Source: Olsenella uli
GTDB taxonomy: Bacteria; Actinomycetota; Coriobacteriia; Coriobacteriales; Atopobiaceae
Direction: 5' to 3'
Length of the DNA: 46,988 nucleotides
Assembly (NCBI RefSeq): GCF_016900775.1
Contig: NZ_JACJKN010000020.1
Span: 1 to 46,988, forward strand
The notes beneath the pieces are model-generated. The model made no database searches. It had not been told where the DNA came from and was given only the letters and a program-made list of their open reading frames with translations. Positions 14,785 through 23,210 of the stretch are shown piece by piece. A program made the translations under genes and the position numbers. Position 1 is the first letter of the stretch. Every line of letters starts with the position of its first letter.

Positions 14785-15999
14785 TTGAGCGAGAAGATCA
14801 AGTGGGTCGCCAACAAGATGCCTAAGAGCGACGATCGCCACCTCGGCATCATGTCCCTCGAGAACGTGGAGGCGGCGCGCAGCTTCCACAAGAGCTTCCC
14901 GCAGTACGACGTCACCCCGCTCGCCAAGCTGGATCAGCTGGCGGGCGAGCTCGGACTTGCGAACCTGGCCGTGAAGGACGAGTCCTACCGCTTTGGCCTC
15001 AACGCCTTCAAGGTGCTCGGCGGCTCCTTCGCCATGGCCAACTACATCGCGGGCAAGATCGGCCGCCCGGTCTCCGAGATGACCTACGACTACCTCACGA
15101 GCGACGAGCTGGCGCGCGACTTCGGCCAGGCCACCTTCTTCACCGCCACCGACGGCAACCACGGCCGCGGCGTCGCCTGGGCCGCCAACAAGCTGGGCCA
15201 GAGGGCCGTCGTGCACATGCCCAAGGGCAGCGTGAAGAGCCGCTTCGACAACATCGCCGCCGAGGGTGCCGAGGTCACGATCGAGGACGTCAACTACGAC
15301 GAGTGCGTCCGCATGGCGGCCGCCGAGGCCGAGGCCTGCGAGAACGGCGTCATCGTGCAGGACACCGCCTGGGACGGCTACGAGGAGATCCCGTCCTGGA
15401 TCATGGAGGGCTACGGCACCATGGCCTCCGAGGCGGCCGAGCAGTACGCGGCGGCCGGCGTGGAGCGACCGACGCACGTCTTCGTGCAGGCCGGCGTGGG
15501 CAGCCTGGCCGGCGGCGTGGTGGGCTACTTCACCAACCTCTTCCCCGACAACCTGCCCACCTTCGTGGTGATGGAGGCCGACACCGCGGCCTGCCTCTAC
15601 AAGGGCGCCCTTGCCGGCGACGGCGACCCGCGCATCGTGGACGGCGACATGCCCACGATCATGGCGGGCCTGGCCTGCGGCGAGCCCAACACGCTGGGCT
15701 GGGACATCCTGCGCAACCACGTGTCCGTGTTCGTGAGCTGCCCCAACTGGGTGGCCGCCAAGGGCATGCGCGTGCTCGGCGCCCCCAAGAAGGGCGACCC
15801 GCGCGTCATCTCCGGCGAGTCCGGCGCCGTGGGCGCGGGCCTCGTCACGACCCTCATGGAGTCCGACGAGTACGCCGAGCTTCGCGAGGCCATCGGCCTC
15901 GACGAGACGAGCTCCGTGCTGCTCTTCTCGACCGAGGGCGACACGGACCCGGTGAACTACCGCAAGGTCGTGTGGGACGGCGCGTACCCCGCCGAGTAG
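14785..15999 (+). CDS. dpaL: 2,3-diaminopropionate ammonia-lyase
   Basis: 404 residues from TTG 14785, fixed by AAGGAGGA 4-11 bases upstream. A PLP fold-type II enzyme that converts 2,3-diaminopropionate to pyruvate and two ammonia. The PLP lysine is in FGLNAFKVLGG (K76), the second catalytic acid in TATDGNHGRGVAW, and the phosphate loop in QAGVGSLAGGVVGY. Length and motifs match E. coli YgeX. It is the first gene of the ygeX-ygeY-ygeW-type cluster, in which diaminopropionate is thought to be the last carbon-nitrogen product of anaerobic purine/urate breakdown. Confidence 0.95.
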   Translation: MSEKIKWVANKMPKSDDRHLGIMSLENVEAARSFHKSFPQYDVTPLAKLDQLAGELGLANLAVKDESYRFGLNAFKVLGGSFAMANYIAGKIGRPVSEMTYDYLTSDELARDFGQATFFTATDGNHGRGVAWAANKLGQRAVVHMPKGSVKSRFDNIAAEGAEVTIEDVNYDECVRMAAAEAEACENGVIVQDTAWDGYEEIPSWIMEGYGTMASEAAEQYAAAGVERPTHVFVQAGVGSLAGGVVGYFTNLFPDNLPTFVVMEADTAACLYKGALAGDGDPRIVDGDMPTIMAGLACGEPNTLGWDILRNHVSVFVSCPNWVAAKGMRVLGAPKKGDPRVISGESGAVGAGLVTTLMESDEYAELREAIGLDETSSVLLFSTEGDTDPVNYRKVVWDGAYPAE

Positions 16000-16007
16000 G
16001 GAAGGGC

Positions 16008-16027
16008 GAGAAGAACGTGTTCTTCTC
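16008..16027. repeat. Perfect palindrome made of two inverted GAGAAGAAC words
   Basis: GAGAAGAACGTGTTCTTCTC lies in the gap between dpaL and ygeY. It is the dispersed 9-mer of this window in head-to-head orientation and can form a 9-bp hairpin in the mRNA. It is not followed by a T-tract, so it is more likely a stability or processing element than a terminator. Confidence 0.75.
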
Positions 16028-16071
16028 GGCAGAAGACTGGTAACGAGGGCGTCAGAAAGGACGTAAGCAAA

Positions 16072-17478
16072 ATGGCCAAGGAACTGAACTTCGACGAGAT
16101 CAAGCGCGCCGCGGAGGGCTACGGCAAGGACATGACCGCCTTCCTGCGCGCCATGATCTCCCACCCGAGCGAGTCCTGCGAGGAGGGCGAGGTCGTGGCC
16201 TGCATCAAGGCCGAGATGGAGAAGCTCGGCTTTGACAAGGTCGAGGTCGACGGCCTGGGCAACGTGATCGGCTGGATGGGCGAGGGCGACAAGATCATCG
16301 CCATCGACTCCCACATCGACACCGTGGGCATCGGCAACCGCGACAACTGGGAGGCCGACCCCTACGAGGGCTACGAGACCGACGAGCTCATCTACGGCCG
16401 CGGCGGCTCCGACCAGGAGGGCGGCATGGCGTCCGCCACGTACGCCGCGAAGATGATGAAGGACCTGGGCCTCATCCCCGAGGGCTACAAGATCATGGTC
16501 GTGGGCTCCGTCCAGGAGGAGGACTGCGACGGCATGTGCTGGCAGTACATCGTCAACAAGTACTTCGACGGCCCCGAGGACGCCCGCGAGAAGATCGAGT
16601 TCGTGATCTCCACCGAGCCCACCGACGGCGGCATCTACCGAGGGCATCGCGGCCGCATGGAGATCCGCGTTGACGTGCACGGCGTCTCCTGCCACGGCTC
16701 CGCGCCCGACCGCGGCGACAACGCCATCTACAAGATGGCCGACATCATCGCCGACGTCCGCGCCCTCAACAACAACGGCTGCGACGAGTCCACCGACATC
16801 AAGGGCCTCGTCAAGATGCTCGACCCCAAGTACAACCCCGAGCACTTCGAGGACGCGCGCTTTCTGGGCCGCGGCACCTGCACCGTTTCCCAGATCTTCT
16901 ACACCTCGCCCAGCCGCTGCGCCGTGGCCGACTCCTGCGCGATCTCCATCGACCGCCGCATGACCGCTGGCGAGACCTGGGACTCCTGCCTCCAGGAGAT
17001 CCGCGACCTGCCCGCCGTCAAGAAGTACGGCGACGACGTCAAGGTCTCCATGTACATGTACGACCGCCCGAGCTGGAAGGGCACCGTCTACGAGACCGAG
17101 GCCTACTTCCCCACGTGGATTAACGCCGAGAGCGCCGCTCACGTCCAGGCTCTCGTTGACGCGCACCACGCGCTCTACGGCGAGGAGCGCATTGGCTGCG
17201 AGCCGTCCATGGACAAGCGCGCCGGCCGTCCGCTGACCGACAAGTGGACCTTCTCGACCAACTGCGTGTCCATCCAGGGCCGCTACGGCATCCCGTGCGT
17301 GGGCTTTGGCCCCGGCGCCGAGAGCCAGGCGCACGCGCCCAACGAGGTCACCTACAAGCAGGACCTCGTGACCTGCGCCGCGCTCTACACCGCCGCGCTC
17401 AACCTCTACGACCCGTCCAAGAAGACCGGCGACGTCACCGTCTTCCGCGCCGGCGCCACCGATAACGACATCAAGTAG
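16072..17478 (+). CDS. ygeY: YgeY family M20 zinc peptidase-like hydrolase
   Basis: 468 residues; AGAAAGGA precedes ATG 16072. M20-family zinc ligands are visible: [10 protein letters not shown], then the bridging Asp in [10 protein letters not shown], the catalytic Glu in [10 protein letters not shown], and the last His in [11 protein letters not shown]. YgeY proteins are named for their link to selenium metabolism and co-occur with ygeX and ygeW; the substrate is believed to be an amide or ureido intermediate that yields diaminopropionate. The coding strand has almost no rare codons, which produces a long artefactual open frame on the other strand. Confidence 0.93.
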   Translation: MAKELNFDEIKRAAEGYGKDMTAFLRAMISHPSESCEEGEVVACIKAEMEKLGFDKVEVDGLGNVIGWMGEGDKIIAIDSHIDTVGIGNRDNWEADPYEGYETDELIYGRGGSDQEGGMASATYAAKMMKDLGLIPEGYKIMVVGSVQEEDCDGMCWQYIVNKYFDGPEDAREKIEFVISTEPTDGGIYRGHRGRMEIRVDVHGVSCHGSAPDRGDNAIYKMADIIADVRALNNNGCDESTDIKGLVKMLDPKYNPEHFEDARFLGRGTCTVSQIFYTSPSRCAVADSCAISIDRRMTAGETWDSCLQEIRDLPAVKKYGDDVKVSMYMYDRPSWKGTVYETEAYFPTWINAESAAHVQALVDAHHALYGEERIGCEPSMDKRAGRPLTDKWTFSTNCVSIQGRYGIPCVGFGPGAESQAHAPNEVTYKQDLVTCAALYTAALNLYDPSKKTGDVTVFRAGATDNDIK

Positions 17479-17489
17479 CGATGCGTGGG

Positions 17490-17572
17490 GCGTGCAAAAG
17501 GGACAGTCACTTTTGCACGCCCCCGGAACCGAAGAACAGGACCGTGCAAAAGTGACTGTCCCTTTTGCACGC
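17490..17572. repeat. Paired REP-like inverted repeat between ygeY and ygeW
   Basis: The arms at 17492-17518 and 17544-17570 start GTGCAAAAGGGACAGTCA and are perfect reverse complements over 27 bases. Each arm is itself imperfectly palindromic (GTGCAAAAG...CTTTTGCAC). The arrangement of two small palindromes head to head is typical of REP/BIME units. Further single copies lie at 19849 and, inside a gene, at 25987. Confidence 0.85.
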
Positions 17573-17587
17573 AGAAAGGAAACGACC

Positions 17588-18790
17588 ATGGCCAAGGACT
17601 TCTCCGCGCTTCTCGACGAGCTCAAGGGCTACGACTTCTCCGGCATGTACAACGCCGACTTCCTGCACACCTGGGACAAGACCACCGATGAGCTGCGCGC
17701 GCTCTACGCCGTGGCCGCCGCCCTGCGCAACCTCCGCGAGCGCAACATCTCGCCGCGAATCTTCGACTCCGGCCTCGCCGTCTCGCTCTTCCGTGACAAC
17801 TCCACCCGCACGCGCTTCTCGTTCTCCAAGGCCACGAACCTGCTGGGCCTCCAGCTCCAGGACCTCGACGAGGGCAAGTCCCAGATCGCCCACGGCGAGA
17901 CCGTCCGCGAGACGGCCACGATGATCTCCTTCATGGCAGACGTCATCGGCATCCGCGACGACATGTACATCGGCAAGGGCGACGCCTACATGGCCGAGGT
18001 CGCCGAGTCCGTCGACGAGGCCTACAAGGACGGCGTGCTCGACCACCGCCCGACCCTCATCTCCCTGCAGTCCGACTCCGACCACCCCACCCAGTCCTCC
18101 GCCGACATGCTCTACCTCATCGAGGAGTTTGGCGGCCTGGAGAACCTCCGTGGCAAGAAGGTTGCCGTGACCTGGGCGTACTCCCCGAGCTACGGCAAGC
18201 CGCTCTCCTGCCCGCAGTCGCTCATCTCGCTGCTCCCGCGCTTCGGCATGGACGTCACGCTGGCCCACCCCGAGGGCTACGACCTCATGGGCGACCGCGT
18301 GGAGGCCGCCAAGACCTACGCCGCCGAGTCCGGCTGCACCTTCAAGCAGGTGAACACCATGGCCGAGGCCTTCGAGGGCGCCGACATCGTCATCCCCAAG
18401 AGCTGGGCGCCCTATGCCGCCATGGAGAAGCGCACCAACCTCTACGCCGAGGGCGACGACGCCGGCATCAAGGCCCTGGAGAAGGAGCTGCTCGCCCAGA
18501 ACGCCACGCACATGGACTGGTGCTCCACGCGCGAGCTCATGGCCAAGACCGCTCACGGCGATGAGACGATCTACATGCACCCGCTGCCCGCCGACATCTC
18601 CGGCGTCTCCTGCGAGCACGGCGAGGTCATGGCCGACGTCTTTGACATGCACCGCGTGGGCATGTACAAGGAGGCCAGCTACAAGCCGTACGCCATCGCC
18701 GCGATGATCTTCCTGCAGAAGGTCAAGGACCCCGTCGCCACGCTCGCGGCGCTCGAGGCCGCGGCCAAGCCCCGCTGGAACCAGGCGTAG
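17588..18790 (+). CDS. ygeW: Knotted carbamoyltransferase YgeW
   Basis: 400 residues from ATG 17588 with GAAAGGA upstream. A carbamoyltransferase of the ATCase/OTCase superfamily: the carbamoyl-phosphate loop is FRDNSTRTRFSF (STRTR at 72-76), and the second-domain motifs HPTQSSADM and YMHPLPADISG are present. YgeW enzymes have a knotted C-terminal domain and are linked to anaerobic purine catabolism, working in the phosphorolytic direction to give carbamoyl phosphate. The following carbamate kinase would then make ATP, so the pair is an energy-yielding step. Confidence 0.95.
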   Translation: MAKDFSALLDELKGYDFSGMYNADFLHTWDKTTDELRALYAVAAALRNLRERNISPRIFDSGLAVSLFRDNSTRTRFSFSKATNLLGLQLQDLDEGKSQIAHGETVRETATMISFMADVIGIRDDMYIGKGDAYMAEVAESVDEAYKDGVLDHRPTLISLQSDSDHPTQSSADMLYLIEEFGGLENLRGKKVAVTWAYSPSYGKPLSCPQSLISLLPRFGMDVTLAHPEGYDLMGDRVEAAKTYAAESGCTFKQVNTMAEAFEGADIVIPKSWAPYAAMEKRTNLYAEGDDAGIKALEKELLAQNATHMDWCSTRELMAKTAHGDETIYMHPLPADISGVSCEHGEVMADVFDMHRVGMYKEASYKPYAIAAMIFLQKVKDPVATLAALEAAAKPRWNQA

Positions 18791-18812
18791 GAACAATCGC
18801 TCGTCCGGGTGA

Positions 18813-18880
18813 GGGCCGCCCATAAGTCGTTCGCTCGCTGCGCTCCGCGCAGAAGTCGCTCACTGACTTATGGGCGGCCC
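18813..18880. repeat. Long imperfect hairpin between ygeW and the carbamate kinase gene
   Basis: GGGCCGCCCATAAGTC at 18813-18828 pairs perfectly with 18865-18880. The interior (TCGCTCGCTGCGC with GCGCAGAAGTCGCTCA) pairs in part. There is no T-tract, and the kinase starts 26 bases later, so read-through is likely. Confidence 0.75.
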
Positions 18881-18905
18881 CGTCCTTACGTTGAGAGGGC
18901 ATCAA

Positions 18906-19847
18906 ATGTCTAATAGAATCGTCATCGCCCTCGGCGGGAACGCCCTGGGCAACAACCTGCCCGAGCAGATGCAGGCCGTCAAGCACACGGCGCGCGCGAT
19001 CGTGGACCTCATCGAGCAGGGCAACGAGGTCGTGGTGGCCCACGGCAACGGGCCGCAGGTGGGCATGATCCAGGAGGCCATGACGCAGCTCACGCGCTCC
19101 GACCCCGAGAAGTACATCCCGTGCCCGCTGTCGGTCTGCGTGGCCATGAGCCAGGGCTACATCGGATACGACCTGCAGAACGCGCTGCGCGAGGAGATGC
19201 TCGACCGCGGGATAGACGTGGGCGCGGCCACCGTGCTCACGCAGGTCGAGGTGGACCCCAACGACCCCGCCTTCGCCAACCCCACCAAGCCGATCGGCTC
19301 CTTCATGACGCGCGAGGAGGCCGAGCGCATGATAGCCGAGCGCGGCTACGACGTGGTGGAGGACGCCGGGCGCGGGTATCGCCGCGTGGTGGCCTCGCCC
19401 AAGCCCGCGGGCATCGTGGAGCTTGACACCATCCGCTCGCTCGTCGAGACCAATCACGTGGTCATCGCCTGTGGCGGCGGCGGCATCCCCGTGTTCAGGA
19501 CCGAGGGCAACCACCTCAAGGGCGCTGCGGCCGTCATCGACAAGGACTTCGCGGCGGCGCGCCTGGCCGAGCAGCTGGACGCCGACTTCCTGGTGATCCT
19601 CACGGCCGTGGAGAAGGTTGCCGTGAACTTTGGCAAGCCCGACCAGCAGTGGCTGGACGAGCTCACGCCCGAGACCGCCGCGCGCTACATCGAGGAGGGC
19701 CAGTTCGCGCCGGGCTCGATGCTGCCCAAGGTCCAGGCCGCGCTCGCGTTCGCGCAGTCCGGCGAGGGCCGCTCTTCGCTGATCACGCTCCTCGAGCGCG
19801 CGGCGGACGGCATCGCCGGCAAGACGGGTACCATCGTACGTGGTTAG
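18906..19847 (+). CDS. arcC: Carbamate kinase
   Basis: 313 residues from ATG 18906 (GAGAGGG upstream). Carries out carbamoyl phosphate + ADP to carbamate + ATP. Family signatures are VIALGGNALG at the N-terminus, VVAHGNGPQVG, the PTKPIGSF segment, VIACGGGGIPV, and VIDKDFAAARLAEQLDAD. Length is normal. It is placed directly after ygeW, equivalent to yqeA of the E. coli cluster, and provides the ATP step of the pathway. Confidence 0.96.
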   Translation: MSNRIVIALGGNALGNNLPEQMQAVKHTARAIVDLIEQGNEVVVAHGNGPQVGMIQEAMTQLTRSDPEKYIPCPLSVCVAMSQGYIGYDLQNALREEMLDRGIDVGAATVLTQVEVDPNDPAFANPTKPIGSFMTREEAERMIAERGYDVVEDAGRGYRRVVASPKPAGIVELDTIRSLVETNHVVIACGGGGIPVFRTEGNHLKGAAAVIDKDFAAARLAEQLDADFLVILTAVEKVAVNFGKPDQQWLDELTPETAARYIEEGQFAPGSMLPKVQAALAFAQSGEGRSSLITLLERAADGIAGKTGTIVRG

Positions 19848-19848
19848 T

Positions 19849-19875
19849 GTGCAAAAGGGACAGTCACTTTTGCAC
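19849..19875. repeat. Single REP-like palindrome after arcC
   Basis: Identical to the left arm at 17492-17518 over 27 bases, and starts two bases after the arcC stop codon. A second hairpin follows at about 19894-19922 (GCCCTTCTCG with CGAGAAGGGC), so the gap to the next gene is nearly all inverted repeats. Confidence 0.85.
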
Positions 19876-19953
19876 GAGGGCCGCAGGCCCCGGGCCCTTC
19901 TCGTCGGCTCGGCGAGAAGGGCGGCTCGGCGAGAAGGACGGTGAATCGCGGGC

Positions 19954-20898
19954 ATGAGACCCGACCTCAGGGCATATCTTCTGGATGACGACGGACGCCG
20001 GGTCTTCGGGCCCGGCCCCGTCGACCTGCTGGAGCGCGTGGGCGAGCTGGGCAGCCTGCGCGCCGCCGCGATTGACATGGGGATGGCCTACACCAAGGCC
20101 ACGCGCCTCGTGCACGACGCCGAGCGCGCCTTCGGCTTTGCGCTCACCGAGCGGACCGTGGGCGGAACCGGGGGAGGCGGGTCCCAGCTCACGCCCGAGG
20201 CGCGCGAGCTGATCGGGCGCTACCGCGCCTTCGAGCGCGCGAGCCGCCGGGCGCTCTCCGCCGCCTACGAGACGTGCTTCTCGGGCTTTGCCGACGTGGC
20301 GCGTCTGGGCTGCGTGGTCATGGCGGCGGGCGAGGGCGCGCGCTTTGGCGGCGCGCCGGGCGAGAAGCTCGTCTCGCCGCTCGCCGGCGTGCCCGTGCTC
20401 GAGCGCACGCTCGCCGTACTGCCCGCGGACCTCCTGGACGTCGTGGTGGTGACGCGCTGGGACGCCGTCGAGGTGCTGTGCGCGCGGCTCGGCGTGCGCT
20501 GCGTGCGCGCGGCGGGCCCGCTCAAGAGCGACACGATGCGCGCCGGCCTGGAGGCGCTGGGGCATCGCGCCGGCTGCCTCTTCGTGACCGGCGACCAGCC
20601 GCTTCTTGGCGAGAGGAGCGTGCGCTCGATGGTGGCCGCCCTCACGCGGGAGCCCTCCGCCATCGTGCGCCTGGCCTGGCATGGGCGGGCCGCGAACCCG
20701 GTGCTCTGGCCGGCGGACACACTCGATGCCCTGGCGAGGCTGGAGGGCGACGCCGGGGGGCGCGTCCTTCTCGCCGGGCATGCCGAGCTCACGGACCGCG
20801 TGCGCCTGGTGGAGGCCGAGAGCGAGTGGGAGCTTACGGACGTGGACACGCCCGAGGACCTCGCGCGCCTCGAGGGCGCGCTGGCCGACAGGACCTGA
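19954..20898 (+). CDS. ModE-like HTH fused to MocA-type molybdenum cofactor nucleotidyltransferase
   Basis: 314 residues. Residues 1-105 are a ModE/LysR-type winged helix (LLERVGELGSLRAAAIDMGMAY then ATRLVHDAERAFG). Residues 113-310 are a MobA/MocA-like NTP transferase: VVMAAGEGARFGG loop, then KSDTMRAGLEAL, VTGDQPLLG and a closing ELTDVDTPEDLARLEG. MocA enzymes add cytidine to the molybdenum cofactor for xanthine-dehydrogenase-type hydroxylases. The fusion suggests that the protein senses or binds DNA as well as making the cofactor. Ribosome site is weak (GAGAAGGA is far upstream). It serves the Se/Mo hydroxylase system whose maturation genes lie downstream. Confidence 0.88.
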   Translation: MRPDLRAYLLDDDGRRVFGPGPVDLLERVGELGSLRAAAIDMGMAYTKATRLVHDAERAFGFALTERTVGGTGGGGSQLTPEARELIGRYRAFERASRRALSAAYETCFSGFADVARLGCVVMAAGEGARFGGAPGEKLVSPLAGVPVLERTLAVLPADLLDVVVVTRWDAVEVLCARLGVRCVRAAGPLKSDTMRAGLEALGHRAGCLFVTGDQPLLGERSVRSMVAALTREPSAIVRLAWHGRAANPVLWPADTLDALARLEGDAGGRVLLAGHAELTDRVRLVEAESEWELTDVDTPEDLARLEGALADRT

Positions 20899-20964
20899 CA
20901 AAGGTGACAGGGCAGTTTGTCAGGAAACCTAATCCTGACAAACTGCCCTGTCACCTTTGTCAGG
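20894..20964. repeat. Perfect 31-base inverted repeat between mocA and hyuA
   Basis: Arms 20894-20924 and 20934-20964 (beginning CCTGACAAAGGTGACAGG) are exact reverse complements around a 9-base loop. The mocA-like stop codon TGA (20896-20898) lies inside the left arm. Same architecture as the other paired elements, but with a different sequence. Confidence 0.9.
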
Positions 20965-20986
20965 TAACGAGAGAGGAGGGATTGCG

Positions 20987-22372
20987 GTGAGGAGGATTCT
21001 GGCCGGGGGCACGCTGGTCACGCCGGAGGGCCTGCGGCGCGGCGACCTCGCGCTGGAGGGCGAGAAGATCGTGGCCCTGGCGGCGCGCGTCGAGCCTGCG
21101 CCCGGAGACGAGGTGGTGGACGTCTCCGGCTGCTGGGTCTTCCCCGGCTTCATCGACGCGCACACCCACCTGCAGTGCTGGACCGGCATGGACTGGACGG
21201 CGGACAGCTTTGAGACCGGCACGCGCGCCGCTGCCTGCGGCGGCACCACCTGCATCGTGGACTACGCCACGGCCGACCGGAGCGTCACGATGGACGAGGC
21301 GCTGACCGAGTGGCAGGCGCGCGCGACGTCGGGTGCCGGCTGCACGGCCAACTACGGCTTCCACATGGCCATCGCCGAGTGGGGCGAGGACTCGCCGGCG
21401 CAGATGCGCCGCATGCGCGAGGCGGGCGTCTCGAGCTTCAAGACCTACCTCGCCTACGATCACCTGCGCCTTACGGACGCCGAGACGCTGCGCTGCCTGG
21501 AGACGGTGCGGGACCTGGACGCCGTGCTCTGCGTGCACTGCGAGAACGGTGACGTGGTGAACGAGCTGCAGCGTCAGGTGCTGGCCGAGGGCATCACGGG
21601 CCCGGAGGGGCACCCCTTGAGCCGCCCGGCCGAGGCCGAGGCGGACGCCGTCTCCCGCCTGCTCTACCTGGCGCAGGTCGCGGGTGCCAAGGTGAACGTG
21701 GTGCACCTCTCCACGGAGCTCGGCCTTCTCGCCGTGCGCGCCGCCCGCGCCCGCGGACAGAGGGGCGTCTACGTGGAGACCTGCCCGCAGTATCTCACGC
21801 TGGACGACATGCGCTACCTCGAGGCCGGCGATGACGGCTTCGCGGGCGCCAAGTACGTGATGAGCCCGCCGCTGCGCAAGCCGGCGGACGTGCGCGCCCT
21901 GCGCGAGGCGGTGCTCTCAGGCGAGGTGGACTCCATCGCGACGGACCACTGCTCGTTCAACCTGCGCGGCCAGAAGGACCGCGGACGGCCGGAGCTCGGC
22001 GGCGACTTCACCAAGATTCCCAACGGCGGGCCCGGCATCGAGCACCGCCCGGCCGTGATGGCCACGACCTTCGGGGGCGAGCTCGGCCCCATGGAGCTCT
22101 GCCGCCTGCTGGCGGAGGGCCCGGCGCGCACCTTTGGCCTCTGGCCGGAGCGCGGACGGCTTGCCGTGGGCGCGGCGGCGGACGTCTGCGTGTGGGACCC
22201 GTCTGCGCGCTGGACCATCAGCGCGGCGACCCAGCACCAGGCCGTGGACTACACGCCGTGGGAGGGCTTCGAGGCGCACGGACGGGCGCACCTCGTCTAC
22301 GTGGGCGGCGAGCTCGTGGCGCAAGACGGCGAGCCCACCGGCGCCACGCCCGGCCGCTACGTGGCAAGATAG
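20987..22372 (+). CDS. hyuA: D-hydantoinase/dihydropyrimidinase-type amidohydrolase (HyuA-like)
   Basis: 461 residues from GTG 20987, set by GAGAGGAGGG 6 bases upstream. A binuclear zinc cyclic amidohydrolase that opens a hydantoin or dihydropyrimidine ring. Metal sites are FIDAHTHLQ (H59, H61), the carboxylated lysine in SSFKTYLAYDHL (K152), CVHCENGD, NVVHLSTELG and IATDHCSFN. The length is standard. In the E. coli-type purine cluster hyuA opens a ring intermediate upstream of ygeY/ygeX, which fits the position here between mocA and ridA. Confidence 0.92.
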   Translation: MRRILAGGTLVTPEGLRRGDLALEGEKIVALAARVEPAPGDEVVDVSGCWVFPGFIDAHTHLQCWTGMDWTADSFETGTRAAACGGTTCIVDYATADRSVTMDEALTEWQARATSGAGCTANYGFHMAIAEWGEDSPAQMRRMREAGVSSFKTYLAYDHLRLTDAETLRCLETVRDLDAVLCVHCENGDVVNELQRQVLAEGITGPEGHPLSRPAEAEADAVSRLLYLAQVAGAKVNVVHLSTELGLLAVRAARARGQRGVYVETCPQYLTLDDMRYLEAGDDGFAGAKYVMSPPLRKPADVRALREAVLSGEVDSIATDHCSFNLRGQKDRGRPELGGDFTKIPNGGPGIEHRPAVMATTFGGELGPMELCRLLAEGPARTFGLWPERGRLAVGAAADVCVWDPSARWTISAATQHQAVDYTPWEGFEAHGRAHLVYVGGELVAQDGEPTGATPGRYVAR

Positions 22373-22378
22373 TCGTTG

Positions 22379-22454
22379 GTGAGACAAGGGGGATAGGCTC
22401 CTTTGTCTCATGAGAAAAGAAATGAGACAAAGGAGCCTATCCCCCTTGTCTCAC
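22379..22454. repeat. Perfect 33-base inverted repeat between hyuA and ridA
   Basis: Arms 22379-22411 and 22422-22454 (beginning GTGAGACAAGGGGGATAGGC) are exact complements with a 10-base A-rich loop. The ridA ribosome site follows at once. No T-tract, so probably not a simple terminator. Confidence 0.9.
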
Positions 22455-22471
22455 GGAAGAAGGAGAAGAAC

Positions 22472-22858
22472 ATGGCACTCGAGGCAATCGTCACCGACAA
22501 GGCGCCCGCGGCGCTCGGCCCCTACTCCGCGGCCGTGGCGGCCCCGGCCACCAAGGCCATCCACGTGTCCGGCCAGCTGCCGATCGACCCGGCCACCGGC
22601 GAGTTCGCGGGCGACGACATCCAGGCCCAGACGCGCCAGAGCCTCACCAACGTCAAGAACATCCTCGAGGCCGCCGGCGCCTCCATGGCCGACGTCGCCG
22701 AGGTCACCGTCCTCCTGGACGACATCGCCGACTTCGCGGCCATGAACGAGGTCTACGGCGAGTTCTTTGAGGCGCCCTACCCCAGCCGCGCCGCCTTCGA
22801 GGTGGCCGCGCTGCCCAAGGCCGCCAAGGTCGAGATCAAGGCCGTGGCCTACCTGTAG
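22472..22858 (+). CDS. ridA: RidA family enamine/imine deaminase
   Basis: 128 residues from ATG 22472 with AGGAGAAGAA upstream. RidA hydrolyses reactive enamines such as 2-aminoacrylate. The conserved arginine is in YPSRAAFEVAALPK (R106), with GPYSAAV and the late VEIKAVAYL also typical. DpaL makes 2-aminoacrylate as an intermediate, so a RidA at the end of the same operon is sensible: it would detoxify the leaked enamine. Last gene of the forward catabolic run. Confidence 0.95.
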   Translation: MALEAIVTDKAPAALGPYSAAVAAPATKAIHVSGQLPIDPATGEFAGDDIQAQTRQSLTNVKNILEAAGASMADVAEVTVLLDDIADFAAMNEVYGEFFEAPYPSRAAFEVAALPKAAKVEIKAVAYL

Positions 22859-23210
22859 GCAGGGTCTCGCCGGTGATGGAGCGCCGGGCGATTTCCACGC
22901 GGAAGTGCTCTTCGAGAAGCTCCCGCTTGGGAAGTCGCCCGGCGCTCGCCGTTTCGGGTCCTCAGGTGCCGAGAGGTGTGGGGTGTTGCCCGTGTCAGTT
23001 GCTCGCACTTGTCGTTAAAGCCTCACGTGGGAGCCCGCACTTGTTGCCCGCACTTGGGAGTGCGGGCTTGGAGGCGGTCGGATGGGGCACTCGATGGGAT
23101 TCGTCGGGTGGGTGACCGCACTTGTTGTGTTGAGACGCGCTGACTGCCCGCACTCCCAAGTGCGGGCGAGAAGTGCGTCCCTCCCTGCGCGCCGCGTCGG
23201 ACCTTCTCGC
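22859..23210. repeat. Gap filled by two inverted repeat elements after ridA
   Basis: No gene is seen. GCGCCGGGCGATTTCC at 22881-22896 pairs with 22930-22945 with one mismatch. GCCCGCACTTGGGAGTGCGG at 23046 onward (22 bases in all) pairs perfectly with 23146-23167, and further GCCCGCACTT copies lie between. The ridA operon and the minus-strand XRE gene converge here, so these probably end transcription from both sides. Confidence 0.75.

Noticed and set aside
17490-17572. CRISPR array from repeated near-identical palindromes
   Set aside because: Copies are inverted rather than direct, spacing is irregular, and there are no unique spacers of even length or cas genes.
14581-17625. A 1014-codon open frame on the minus strand opposite dpaL and ygeY
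   Set aside because: It is the mirror of highly biased codon use in two well-identified enzymes (NNC/NNG codons leave few antisense stops). Its product is low-complexity Val/Leu/His/Gly and has no start signals.
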